Assembly (NCBI RefSeq): GCF_000277125.1
Contig: NC_016946.1
Coordinates: 1,426,001-1,490,000, forward strand
Origin: Mycobacterium intracellulare ATCC 13950
Lineage (GTDB): Bacteria > Actinomycetota > Actinomycetes > Mycobacteriales > Mycobacteriaceae
DNA: 64,000 nt
Direction of reading: 5' to 3'
The notes below the pieces were generated by a model. That model ran no database searches. It worked only from the letters and a program-made list of their open reading frames with translations, and had not been told where the DNA came from. Positions 7,729-15,100 of this stretch are shown in pieces (positions within the stretch are counted from its first letter, which is position 1; each line of letters opens with the position of its first letter). A program made the translations under genes and the position numbers.

Positions 7729-8918
7729 CCGGTGGTCCGTTCGACGGCAAGGCCGTCCTGACCGGAGCGGGTAAGTCGCAGGTCGGCCGCAGGCTGGGCC
7801 GGACGGGATTGGACCTCACCCTCGAGGCGGTGCTGCGGGCGATCGCCGACGCCGGGCTGAGCGTCGACGACGTAGACGGGATCGCGAGTTACCCGGGACC
7901 GGGTGTGCCGGACGCGGGGTTCTCCGGAGCGACCGTCCAAGAGGTCCGCAACGCACTCGGACTGCGCACCCGCTGGTACGTCTCCGCGATGGAGACAGCG
8001 GGGCAGATCGGCCCGGCGATCGAGGCGTGCATGGCGGTCAGTCTCGGGCTGGCCAACCACGTCGTGGTCTACCGGTCGGTATGGGAATCCACCGCCGCGC
8101 AACAAGCCGGCGGCGGTCGGGCCTCGGTGCTGTTCGGCGGCGGGGAATTGCCCCCGCACCTGGAATGGACGGCGCCCTTTGGCGCACTGTCGGCGGCGAA
8201 CTGGCTGGCGATGCCCGCCCAGCGCTACATGCACGACTTCAGCCTGACGCGCGAGCACCTCGGCCGCATCGCGATCAACGCCCGCACCAATGCCGGACTC
8301 AATCCCGATGCGGTCTATCGCGAACCGATGACGATGGACGACTACCTCGGTGCGCGGATGATCTCCGAGCCGCTGTGCCTCTATGACTGCGATGTGCCCT
8401 GCGACGGCGCCACCGCCGTGATCGTGTCGCGCCGTGACGCCGCCAACGGCCTGCCGCGACACCCGCTGACGGTGGAGTCCGTCGGGCCCGGGATGTTCGA
8501 GCGGGCGACCTGGGATCAGCGCGGCGACATCACCACGATGGCGGCGCACGATTCGGCGGCCACGCTGTGGGAGCACACCACCCTGACTCCCGCCGATGTC
8601 GACATGGCCCAGCTCTACGACGGCTTCTCCTTCCTGACCGTCATGTGGCTGGAAGCGATGGGCTTCTGCGAGCACGGCAAGGTCGGCGAATTCGTCGGCG
8701 ACGGTTCGTCTATCGCACTGGACGGTTCGCTGCCGATCAACACCAGCGGCGGTCAACTCTCCGGCGGGCGACTGCACGGAATGGGCTTCCTGCACGAGGC
8801 ATGTGTGCAGTTGTGGGGCGAGGGCGGCGATCGGCAGGCGCCCCGCACCCCCGAGGTGGTGGCAGTCGGTGTGGGCGGCGGGCCGGTGGCTGGATCGATG
8901 CTGCTGAGTAGCCGGTAA
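7722..8918 (+). CDS. Ltp-type thiolase-like protein (lipid-transfer protein/retro-aldolase family)
   Basis: 398 residues with the thiolase fold but not its chemistry: where a thiolase has its nucleophilic Cys this protein reads ETAGQIG, and the GHP histidine and second Cys are absent. It shares the family pattern of the other Ltps here, such as INTSGGQLSGGRLHGMG near the C-terminus and RMISEPLCLYDCDVPCDGA in the middle. Ltp2-type homologues cleave the C-C bond of a 3-hydroxyacyl-CoA by retro-aldol reaction with a DUF35 partner; that role is known for cholesterol side chains and only inferred here. It sits between a MaoC hydratase and a ligase. Confidence 0.85.
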   Translation: MVTGGPFDGKAVLTGAGKSQVGRRLGRTGLDLTLEAVLRAIADAGLSVDDVDGIASYPGPGVPDAGFSGATVQEVRNALGLRTRWYVSAMETAGQIGPAIEACMAVSLGLANHVVVYRSVWESTAAQQAGGGRASVLFGGGELPPHLEWTAPFGALSAANWLAMPAQRYMHDFSLTREHLGRIAINARTNAGLNPDAVYREPMTMDDYLGARMISEPLCLYDCDVPCDGATAVIVSRRDAANGLPRHPLTVESVGPGMFERATWDQRGDITTMAAHDSAATLWEHTTLTPADVDMAQLYDGFSFLTVMWLEAMGFCEHGKVGEFVGDGSSIALDGSLPINTSGGQLSGGRLHGMGFLHEACVQLWGEGGDRQAPRTPEVVAVGVGGGPVAGSMLLSSR

Positions 8919-8921
8919 CTC

Positions 8922-10484
8922 ATGTCGAGGGCCGAAGTCGACGACATGACGCTCGGTGACATCGTGACCGACAACGCAGTCCGCTTTCCCGACGTCGTCG
9001 CCTACCGGTACGGCCAGCGCACCGTGACCCACGCACAATTATGGGACCGGGCGGTCCGATTGGTGTCGGCGATGGCCGCGGCAGGGGTGAGGCGCCAGGA
9101 CCGCATCGCAGTGTTGAGCCGCAACAGCATCGAGTTCGGCGAACTGAACGCGGCCGCCCAACTCGGCGGAATTATCATGGCCACCATCAACTTTCGGCTT
9201 TCGCCTCCCGAGATGGATGATGCGCTGCGGCGCGTCGCCCCGTCGATCGTGTTCTGCGCCGCCGAGTTCGTGCCGGTGATCGGCGATCTCATCGCGGATA
9301 TGCCGTCGCCACCGATGTTGGTGGTCATCGGCGGACAAGCTCCGCAGGGGATCACGGGCTACGAACGATTTGTGGAGGAAGGCCGTAGCGGCGAGCACGA
9401 GTTCGTGGCCCGGCCCGACGACATCGCGTACCTGCTGTTCACCAGCGGCACGACCGGCGCATCCAAGTGCTGCATCCTCGGACAGCGAGAGATGCGCAGG
9501 GTCGCATTCACCATGAACAACGAGATGCGTTGCGGCAGCGCCGATCGCGGGCTGATCAACATGCCGATGTTCCACTTCGGTGCGCTCGGGATTATCGGTG
9601 GGCTGCATGCTCGAGGCGGAACCGTGGTGCTGCAGCAACAGTTCGACGCGGCCGATGCGGTGCGGCTGATCGCCGACGAGCGCATCACGGTGCTGCATCT
9701 GGCGCCGGTCATGCTCAGGGCGCTCCTCGATGAGGTGAGTGATCGCTTGGCGGTGGAATCGGTTCGCACGGTGGTCTATTCGGCCGCGCCGATGACCGCG
9801 GCTATCCTGCGGCGGGCACTCGCCGTTCTGCCGGACGCGGGTTTCCTCAACCTTTACGGACAGACGGAAGTCATTGTCTCTGGACTGCCACGGGAACTGC
9901 ACATCCTCGACGACCCCTACGCTGCCGAGCGGCTGAGCTCGGTTGGCTTCCCATTTCCCGACACCCGGGTACGTGTGGTCGATGCGGACGGTGGCGTCCT
10001 GCCCGTGGGGCAGGCAGGTGAGATCGTCGTGCGGTCCGACTCGATGTTCCGCGGCTACTGGCAGGACGCGGCGGCGACGCAGGCGACGCTGCGGGACGGG
10101 TGGTGTCGCACCGGCGACATGGGTCGACTGGACGAGCGCGGGCTGCTCTATTTGATGGACCGCAAGAAGGACGTGATCATCAGCGGCGGGGAGAATATTT
10201 ATTCGCCCGAGGTCGAGGATGCGGTCAGTGCGGTTGACGGGGTGGCCGCTTGCGCCGTCGTCGGGGTGCCCGACGACAAGTGGGGCGAGGCGGTCTGCGC
10301 CGTTGTGGTGCCGCGCGGCGGTGCGTCGCCGACGCTGGAAATGGTGCAAGAGGGGGTCCGGCAGCGGTTGGCGCGCTACAAGGTGCCTCGTCGACTGGTG
10401 TTGGTCGCCGATCTTCCTGTACTGGCCAGCGGCAAGGTGGATAAGAAGCGACTGCGCGCCGAGCTGAAGGCCGCCGCCGGCTGA
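8922..10484 (+). CDS. Acyl-CoA synthetase (AMP-forming, FadD-like)
   Basis: 520 residues, an ANL-superfamily adenylating enzyme. The P-loop TSGTTG is at 174-179 but is followed by ASKCC rather than the usual xPKG. Later motifs are intact: NLYGQTE, RTGDMGRL, the hinge DRKKDVIISGGENIYSPEVE and the C-terminal catalytic lysine in LASGKVDKK. It activates a carboxylic acid to its CoA ester through an acyl-adenylate. It ends the MaoC-Ltp-FadD operon, 3 nt after the Ltp stop, and is convergent with the tandem TetR gene. The unusual P-loop tail may mark substrate or rate specialisation. Confidence 0.93.
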   Translation: MSRAEVDDMTLGDIVTDNAVRFPDVVAYRYGQRTVTHAQLWDRAVRLVSAMAAAGVRRQDRIAVLSRNSIEFGELNAAAQLGGIIMATINFRLSPPEMDDALRRVAPSIVFCAAEFVPVIGDLIADMPSPPMLVVIGGQAPQGITGYERFVEEGRSGEHEFVARPDDIAYLLFTSGTTGASKCCILGQREMRRVAFTMNNEMRCGSADRGLINMPMFHFGALGIIGGLHARGGTVVLQQQFDAADAVRLIADERITVLHLAPVMLRALLDEVSDRLAVESVRTVVYSAAPMTAAILRRALAVLPDAGFLNLYGQTEVIVSGLPRELHILDDPYAAERLSSVGFPFPDTRVRVVDADGGVLPVGQAGEIVVRSDSMFRGYWQDAAATQATLRDGWCRTGDMGRLDERGLLYLMDRKKDVIISGGENIYSPEVEDAVSAVDGVAACAVVGVPDDKWGEAVCAVVVPRGGASPTLEMVQEGVRQRLARYKVPRRLVLVADLPVLASGKVDKKRLRAELKAAAG

Positions 10485-10494
10485 GCTCCTGTGT

Positions 10495-11826
10495 TCACGC
10501 TTCACGCAGGAGCGAACGGCGCAACAGCTTGACCATCAACTCAGCGGCCTGCTCGTCGCTGTTCGGTCCGCTAGCCCCCGTCGGCTCGGACATCCGGCCC
10601 AGGACCGCCACGAACACCGCGCCTGCCACGTCAGCGTCGATGCCGGGCGGCAGGTCGACGGTGGACAACAACGCGGCAACCGCCTGGAAAATCGCGCCAA
10701 TACCGTGGTCCACATCGGCGTTGGAGAGCTGTTCTGCGACCGTGCCGTCGAACCACGCCCGGATCACGCCGCGGTAGGTGCGATGGAATCGGACGTAGCC
10801 AAGCATCCATTCGGTCAGCGAATCCGCGGCCTTGGCAGGCAGGGCGGCGGCGTGCTTTTCGATCTCGGCGACCGCTCGGCGGGTCAGTTCGGCCAGGATC
10901 TTGTCCTTGGTGCTGAAGTACCGGTACAAGGTCGCGCGGCTGACATCGGCGGCGGCCGCGATCTCCTCCATGCCGATGGCGTAGTAGCCGCGTTCGGCGA
11001 ACAACGCCGAACTGACCGACAGCACATCCTGCGGAATCGGCGATCCCGACGCCTCGACGGCCGCCGGTGTCGCCGCGGCATAGTCGAGGGCGCGGGGCGT
11101 GGTTCGTGCGCATCCGTCTCTTGCCGGTGCTACCACCTGCAACACGTCGGCTGGGGTCTCGGGGAACAGCATCAGCTGCAATGCACCGGTCAACGACCAC
11201 GTCACGGTCGCGCGAGCGGGCAAAGGGAGCATGTCCCGGTACCGGTAGAGGTGAACCATGTGGGGGATCCGCCCGAGTGCTGCGGCCGCATCGTCGGCTT
11301 CCAGATCCCGCAGGCGTGTCCGCCGCAGCCGATCGGTGACGGTCTGATGGAACTGGGCGGCGGCCGAGCTGGCATCGATGACGGCCAACCCGGTGGCCGT
11401 GCCGATGCCCGGAAACTCGGCGAACACCGCGGCGTGGGCGTCGTAGATATCCGCCCATGCGACGAGCCAACGGTGCAGCGCATCCACTCCGTCGACTGTC
11501 GGGCCGAGTTCACCGAGGTGTTCACCGTGTGCCAGCACATCGCGTTCGGCCAGCGCACTCAGTTCGCGGAAGATCTCTTCCTTGCCCGCGAAGTATTGAT
11601 ACACGGTCGCACGAGAGGCGCCGGCCGCCCTCGCGATGGCGTCAAGTGAGGTGGCGTGAAATCCGTTGGCCAGGAACACTTCCGCGGCGGATCCGAGTAT
11701 GCGCTCGCGGGTGTGCAGGCCGCGGCGTCCCACACCGTGATTGGCGGCGGGGGCATAGCCGGAGCGCCGCAACTTGTCGGGAGTGCGAGCCATGTGTGAA
11801 TTATCCGTACGCGCCGACACGCTCAT
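10495..11826 (-). CDS. Tandem-domain TetR regulator (two complete TetR units in one chain)
   Basis: 443 residues, about twice the usual TetR length. The first helix-turn-helix is at about 40-86 (ERILGSAAEVFLANGF, AIARAAGASRATVYQYF). The second is at about 264-312 (SSALFAERGYYAIGMEEI, AAAADVSRATLYRYF). Each is followed by its own helical ligand domain. Such a chain would bind DNA as an internal pseudo-dimer or bridge two sites. The start overlaps the stop of the small upstream gene (ATGA, 11823-11826), which supports this start over the later ATG at 11793. The nearby tandem array at 12190-12244 is a likely target. Confidence 0.9.
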   Translation of the reverse strand: MSVSARTDNSHMARTPDKLRRSGYAPAANHGVGRRGLHTRERILGSAAEVFLANGFHATSLDAIARAAGASRATVYQYFAGKEEIFRELSALAERDVLAHGEHLGELGPTVDGVDALHRWLVAWADIYDAHAAVFAEFPGIGTATGLAVIDASSAAAQFHQTVTDRLRRTRLRDLEADDAAAALGRIPHMVHLYRYRDMLPLPARATVTWSLTGALQLMLFPETPADVLQVVAPARDGCARTTPRALDYAAATPAAVEASGSPIPQDVLSVSSALFAERGYYAIGMEEIAAAADVSRATLYRYFSTKDKILAELTRRAVAEIEKHAAALPAKAADSLTEWMLGYVRFHRTYRGVIRAWFDGTVAEQLSNADVDHGIGAIFQAVAALLSTVDLPPGIDADVAGAVFVAVLGRMSEPTGASGPNSDEQAAELMVKLLRRSLLREA

Positions 11827-12137
11827 CGGGCCGACGGCGCTCCGGGCAGGTTGCGCTTGGCTTTGCCCGGATAGCCGAAGAACTTCTCGAAGTTGGCGTC
11901 GTTGATGGGCTGCGCGCTGTTGCGGGCTGCAGCGGACCGCAGTGCATCGAGGCGGGCCTGGGCCTTCTCGAGCGCCTCGACCGGCCCGGATTGCTGCAGG
12001 CCTTGCACCTCTCGCGCAGCCGCGGCGATTTCCAGGCGCAGTCGTTCGCCCGCTTCGCCGAAGGTCAACAGGTCGTGGTCGTCTTCATCGACCTTGTTCC
12101 GGCCTGCGTCTTCGGCGGGTCGGTCCGTGGATTCCAT
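11823..12137 (-). CDS. Small helical hypothetical protein upstream of the tandem TetR
   Basis: 104 residues from the ATG at 12137, which has a GAGAGG ribosome site; the longer frame to 12209 would run into the operator array. The body is a long amphipathic, probably coiled-coil helix (LTFGEAGERLRLEIAAAAREVQ, then ALEKAQARLDALRSAAAR). A basic Pro-rich tail FFGYPGKAKRNLPG follows. No enzyme motif or membrane segment is seen. It is translationally coupled to the TetR gene by a 4-nt overlap, so it may be a partner or modulator of that regulator. Function unknown. Confidence 0.65.
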   Translation of the reverse strand: MESTDRPAEDAGRNKVDEDDHDLLTFGEAGERLRLEIAAAAREVQGLQQSGPVEALEKAQARLDALRSAAARNSAQPINDANFEKFFGYPGKAKRNLPGAPSAR

Positions 12138-12189
12138 GTCGCGCCTCTCAACTGCTGGACGAATGTGGCATGTGTCATATAGTCTGTGA

Positions 12190-12244
12190 GACGAACCGTC
12201 AGAAAACAAGACGATATGTCAGAAAAATACGACCGATCGTCAGA
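12190..12244. promoter_or_regulatory. Array of three phased GAC-N5-GTCAGA repeats
   Basis: Three copies of GAC-N5-GTCAGA begin at 12190, 12210 and 12231, with periods of 20 and 21 bp, that is two helical turns. All face the same way, toward the amidohydrolase gene. A looser GTGTCA half-site precedes them at 12172-12177. The array lies between the divergent small gene/TetR unit and the amidohydrolase at 12259 and ends a few bases before its ribosome site. Confidence 0.6.
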
Positions 12245-12258
12245 TGCGAAGGAGCATC

Positions 12259-13458
12259 ATGCCGCTTCAGGATGACCACCAGATCGTGTCCGTTGATGAC
12301 CACTTGGTCGAGCACCCACGCGTGTGGCAGGACAGGTTGCCGCAGAAATACCTCGAACAGGGCCCGCGCATCGTCGAGGAAAACGGCATGCATCTGTGGC
12401 ACTACGACGGTCAGGTCTTCCCGACCATCGGCCTGAACGCGGTCGCCGGCAAACCGCCCGAGGAGTGGGGCATGGATCCCGTCCGCTACGAGGACATGAT
12501 TCCGGGCTGCTACGACCCCGTCGCGCGGGTCGCCGACATGGACCTCGACGGTGTGCAGTCGGCATTGTGCTTCCCGTCGTTCCCGGGATTCGGCGGCGGC
12601 ACGTTCCAGCGTGCCGAGGACAAGGACCTGGCACTGTTGTGCGTCAAGGCGTGGAACGACTTCTACATCGACGAGTGGTGCGCGGTGGCGCCCGAGCGCT
12701 ACATCCCGCTGGCGATCCTGCCGACATGGGATATCGACGCATGTGTGGCCGAGGCAGAGCGCGTCGCCGCCAAGGGTGCGCGCACGATCTCGTTCCCGGA
12801 CAGCCCGGTGCCGCTCGGTCTGCCGTCATTCCACTCCGATCACTGGGACGGCTTGTGGCGGGTCTGCTCAGACGCCAAGATGCCGGTGTCGCTGCACTTC
12901 GGGTCCGGCTCGTTCGTGCCGGGTTTCTCGTTCTCGACGATCAAGCCGGTCCCGGGTCAGATGGCGGTGCCCGACGCACCGTTCGCGGTCGCGACGGCAC
13001 TATTCTCCACGAACCTGATGTGGTCCACGGTCGACCTGCTGTTCTCCGGCAAGCTGCAGCAGTTCCCGGATCTCCAGATCTCGCTCGCTGAGGGCGGCAT
13101 CGGTTGGGTGCCTTACATCCTCGAGCGAACCGACTACGTGTGGGAGCGGCACCGCTACTACCAGAAGATTGACTTCGACACCCGGCCTTCGGATCTGTTC
13201 CGCAAGCACTTCTGGGGATGCTTCATCGACGACGAGCACGGCCTGACGAACCGGCACAGCATCGGCATCGACCGGATCATGCTCGAGATCGACTTCCCGC
13301 ACAGCGACTCCAACTGGCCGAACTCGCGCAAGCGGGCAGCCGAGGTCCTTGCCGACGTGCCCGACGACGAGTGCAGGCTGATCGTCGAGGAGAACGCCCG
13401 CCGGATGCTCAACTTCCCGCGGGTGGGTGCGGTCGATCGGCAACTCGCCGGCGTCTAG
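12259..13458 (+). CDS. Amidohydrolase family 2 metal-dependent hydrolase/decarboxylase
   Basis: 399 residues of the Amidohydro_2 family. The start has AAGGAG five bases upstream, which favours it over the in-frame ATG at 12244. The N-terminal metal motif reads VDDHLVEHP, a mid-chain conserved His is in SLHFGSGSF, and the C-terminal metal motif is EIDFPHSD. Relatives hydrolyse or decarboxylate ring-fission or aromatic acids. It is expressed from a promoter packed with operator repeats and is convergent, with overlapping stops, with the acyl-CoA dehydrogenase at 13455. Substrate unknown. Confidence 0.88.
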   Translation: MPLQDDHQIVSVDDHLVEHPRVWQDRLPQKYLEQGPRIVEENGMHLWHYDGQVFPTIGLNAVAGKPPEEWGMDPVRYEDMIPGCYDPVARVADMDLDGVQSALCFPSFPGFGGGTFQRAEDKDLALLCVKAWNDFYIDEWCAVAPERYIPLAILPTWDIDACVAEAERVAAKGARTISFPDSPVPLGLPSFHSDHWDGLWRVCSDAKMPVSLHFGSGSFVPGFSFSTIKPVPGQMAVPDAPFAVATALFSTNLMWSTVDLLFSGKLQQFPDLQISLAEGGIGWVPYILERTDYVWERHRYYQKIDFDTRPSDLFRKHFWGCFIDDEHGLTNRHSIGIDRIMLEIDFPHSDSNWPNSRKRAAEVLADVPDDECRLIVEENARRMLNFPRVGAVDRQLAGV

Positions 13459-14609
13459 AGTTTGCCCCGCGAGACCAGCTGTGCGGCAATGACGTTGCGC
13501 TGTATCTCGTTGGTGCCCTCGCCGACGATCATGAGAGGTGCGTCGCGGAAGTAGCGCTCGACGTCGTATTCGGTGGAATAGCCGTAGCCGCCGTGGATTC
13601 GGACGGCGTTGAGCGCGATTTCCATGGCTACCTCCGACGCGAACAGCTTGGCCATCCCGGCCTCCATGTCGCATCGCTCACCGCTGTCGTATTTCTCTGC
13701 GGCGTAGCGGGTGAGTTGGCGCGCCGCGGTGAGTTTGGTGGCCATGTCAGCCAAATAGTTGCCGACCGACTGGTGCTTCCAGATCGGTTGGCCGAAGCTC
13801 TCCCGCTCCTGCGCGTATTTCAGCGCGTCTTCCAGCGCTGCGCTCGCCACCCCTAGCGCCCGCGATGCAACCTGAATCCGGCCCGTTTCGAGGCCTTTCA
13901 TCATCTGGGCGAATCCTCTGCCTGGTTCATCTCCGAGGATCGCCGCGGCCGGTACGCGGCACTCGTCGAACGACAGCTCGCAACTCTCCACGCCCTTGTA
14001 GCCCAGCTTAGGCAGGTCGCGTGAGACGGTCAGACCCTGACCGTGTTCGACCAGGACTATCGAGATGCCCTTATGGCGTGGCTGCGCTTGTGGATCGGTC
14101 TTGCACAGCAGTGCGATGAGGCCGGACCTCCGCGCGTTACTGATCCAGGTCTTCGCGCCGTTGATCACCAGCTCGTTGCCCTCGGCTCGTGCGGTGGTCG
14201 TCATCGCCTGCAGGTCGGAGCCGCCACCAGGTTCGGTGAGCGCCATCGTGGCCCGCATCTCCCCGCTCGCCATGCGTGGCAAGTACTTCTGTTTCTGTTC
14301 TTCGGTGCCGTACAACGAGATCAGCTTGGCGACCACGGTGTGTCCGCCCATCGCGCCGGCCAGGCTCATCCAGCCACGGGCTAACTCCTCGGTCACCTTC
14401 ACATAGCAGGGCATCGATACCGGTGAACCGCCGTATTCCTCGGGCACGGCAAGCCCGAAGATTCCGATCCGCTTCATCTGTTCGATCCACGCTTCCGGGT
14501 ACTCGTTGGCGTGCTCGACTGCGCGGACCGTGGGCTTGACGTCGCGGTCGACGAAGGCCCGCACGGTTTCGACCAGCATGGTCTCTTCATCGCTGAGCGC
14601 GACTGTCAT
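13455..14609 (-). CDS. Acyl-CoA dehydrogenase (FadE-like, complete homotetramer type)
   Basis: 384 residues. FAD-contact motifs are present (ATMALTEPGGGSDL, INGAKTWISNA), as are the C-terminal RIHGGYGYSTEY and the catalytic Glu364 in GEGTNEIQR. This is the short-chain/medium-chain type with all functions in one chain. It inserts a 2,3-double bond into an acyl-CoA and passes electrons to ETF. An AGGAG site precedes the ATG. The gene is divergent from the ferredoxin across a 220-bp region with several dyads; one site lies only 15-30 bp from its start codon, so it is probably repressed directly. Confidence 0.94.
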   Translation of the reverse strand: MTVALSDEETMLVETVRAFVDRDVKPTVRAVEHANEYPEAWIEQMKRIGIFGLAVPEEYGGSPVSMPCYVKVTEELARGWMSLAGAMGGHTVVAKLISLYGTEEQKQKYLPRMASGEMRATMALTEPGGGSDLQAMTTTARAEGNELVINGAKTWISNARRSGLIALLCKTDPQAQPRHKGISIVLVEHGQGLTVSRDLPKLGYKGVESCELSFDECRVPAAAILGDEPGRGFAQMMKGLETGRIQVASRALGVASAALEDALKYAQERESFGQPIWKHQSVGNYLADMATKLTAARQLTRYAAEKYDSGERCDMEAGMAKLFASEVAMEIALNAVRIHGGYGYSTEYDVERYFRDAPLMIVGEGTNEIQRNVIAAQLVSRGKL

Positions 14610-14623
14610 TGCAGCTCCTATCG

Positions 14624-14639
14624 AACATAGATGTCAGAA
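14624..14639. promoter_or_regulatory. Motif A site close to the acyl-CoA dehydrogenase start
   Basis: AAC-ATAGAT-GTCAGAA keeps the N6 spacing and the GTCAGAA right half of motif A but has AAC in place of GAC on the left. The octamer GAACATAG at its left edge occurs again at 14648-14655 and at 39151-39158, both in promoters of this region. Confidence 0.45.
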
Positions 14640-14680
14640 CCAAGTGGAACATAGCTCAGTTGATCGCCACAAATATCCAC

Positions 14681-14700
14681 TGACTCTGCGATATGAGTCA
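14681..14700. promoter_or_regulatory. Inverted repeat TGACTC-N8-GAGTCA
   Basis: Perfect 6-bp arms at 14681-14686 and 14695-14700 with an 8-bp spacer, followed by GG, in the middle of the divergent promoter region between the acyl-CoA dehydrogenase and ferredoxin genes. The half-sites share GTCA with motif A but the spacing differs. Confidence 0.4.
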
Positions 14701-14712
14701 GGAATATGTATC

Positions 14713-14729
14713 GACACAAGTGTCAGAAT
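14713..14729. promoter_or_regulatory. Motif A operator, strong copy
   Basis: GACAC-AA-GTGTC is a 12-bp palindrome with a mismatched centre, followed by AGAAT. The 14-mer ACAAGTGTCAGAAT (14716-14729) recurs exactly at 39065-39078, in the promoter of the dioxygenase operon. It links control of the ferredoxin at 14830 with that operon. Confidence 0.6.
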
Positions 14730-14757
14730 AAGTGTGGACTAGAGGTGTGTCGAAATA

Positions 14758-14771
14758 GCTAAAGCTTTAGC
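14758..14771. promoter_or_regulatory. 14-bp perfect palindrome before the ferredoxin
   Basis: GCTAAAGCTTTAGC at 14758-14771 is fully self-complementary and lies 58 bp upstream of the ferredoxin start. Its sequence is unlike motif A, so a second regulator may act here. Confidence 0.4.
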
Positions 14772-14793
14772 CTTATGCTGAAAACTTGGATGA

Positions 14794-15024
<231 letters not shown>

Positions 15025-15072
15025 CGGGCGCGCTTGCCAAGCGGCTGCATTAACCGGCACACTCCAGACATA

Positions 15073-15087
15073 GTTAACCAAGTTGAC
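15073..15087. promoter_or_regulatory. Motif B site (GTTAAC-CAA-GTTGAC)
   Basis: Two GTT-AC half-sites with a 3-bp spacer, ending 13 nt before the start of the fused acyl-CoA dehydrogenase. The adjoining 12-mer ACATAGTTAACC is repeated at 56887-56898 upstream of the P450, and a related site lies at 19660-19674. Confidence 0.45.
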
Positions 15088-15100
15088 TTTGTGGAGTGCC

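Noticed and set aside
7722..8918. The Ltp proteins as ordinary thiolases
   Set aside because: All four lack the nucleophilic Cys, and none keeps the full thiolase Cys-His-Cys set seen in the 5972 protein.
12190..12244. The repeat array as iterons of a replication origin or a CRISPR
   Set aside because: The repeats are 14 bp or shorter, only three copies, in a promoter, with no replication or cas genes.
15073..15087. Reading motif B as a KstR operator
   Set aside because: The KstR consensus has AAC and GTT separated by 2 bp; these sites have 3 bp and other flanks.
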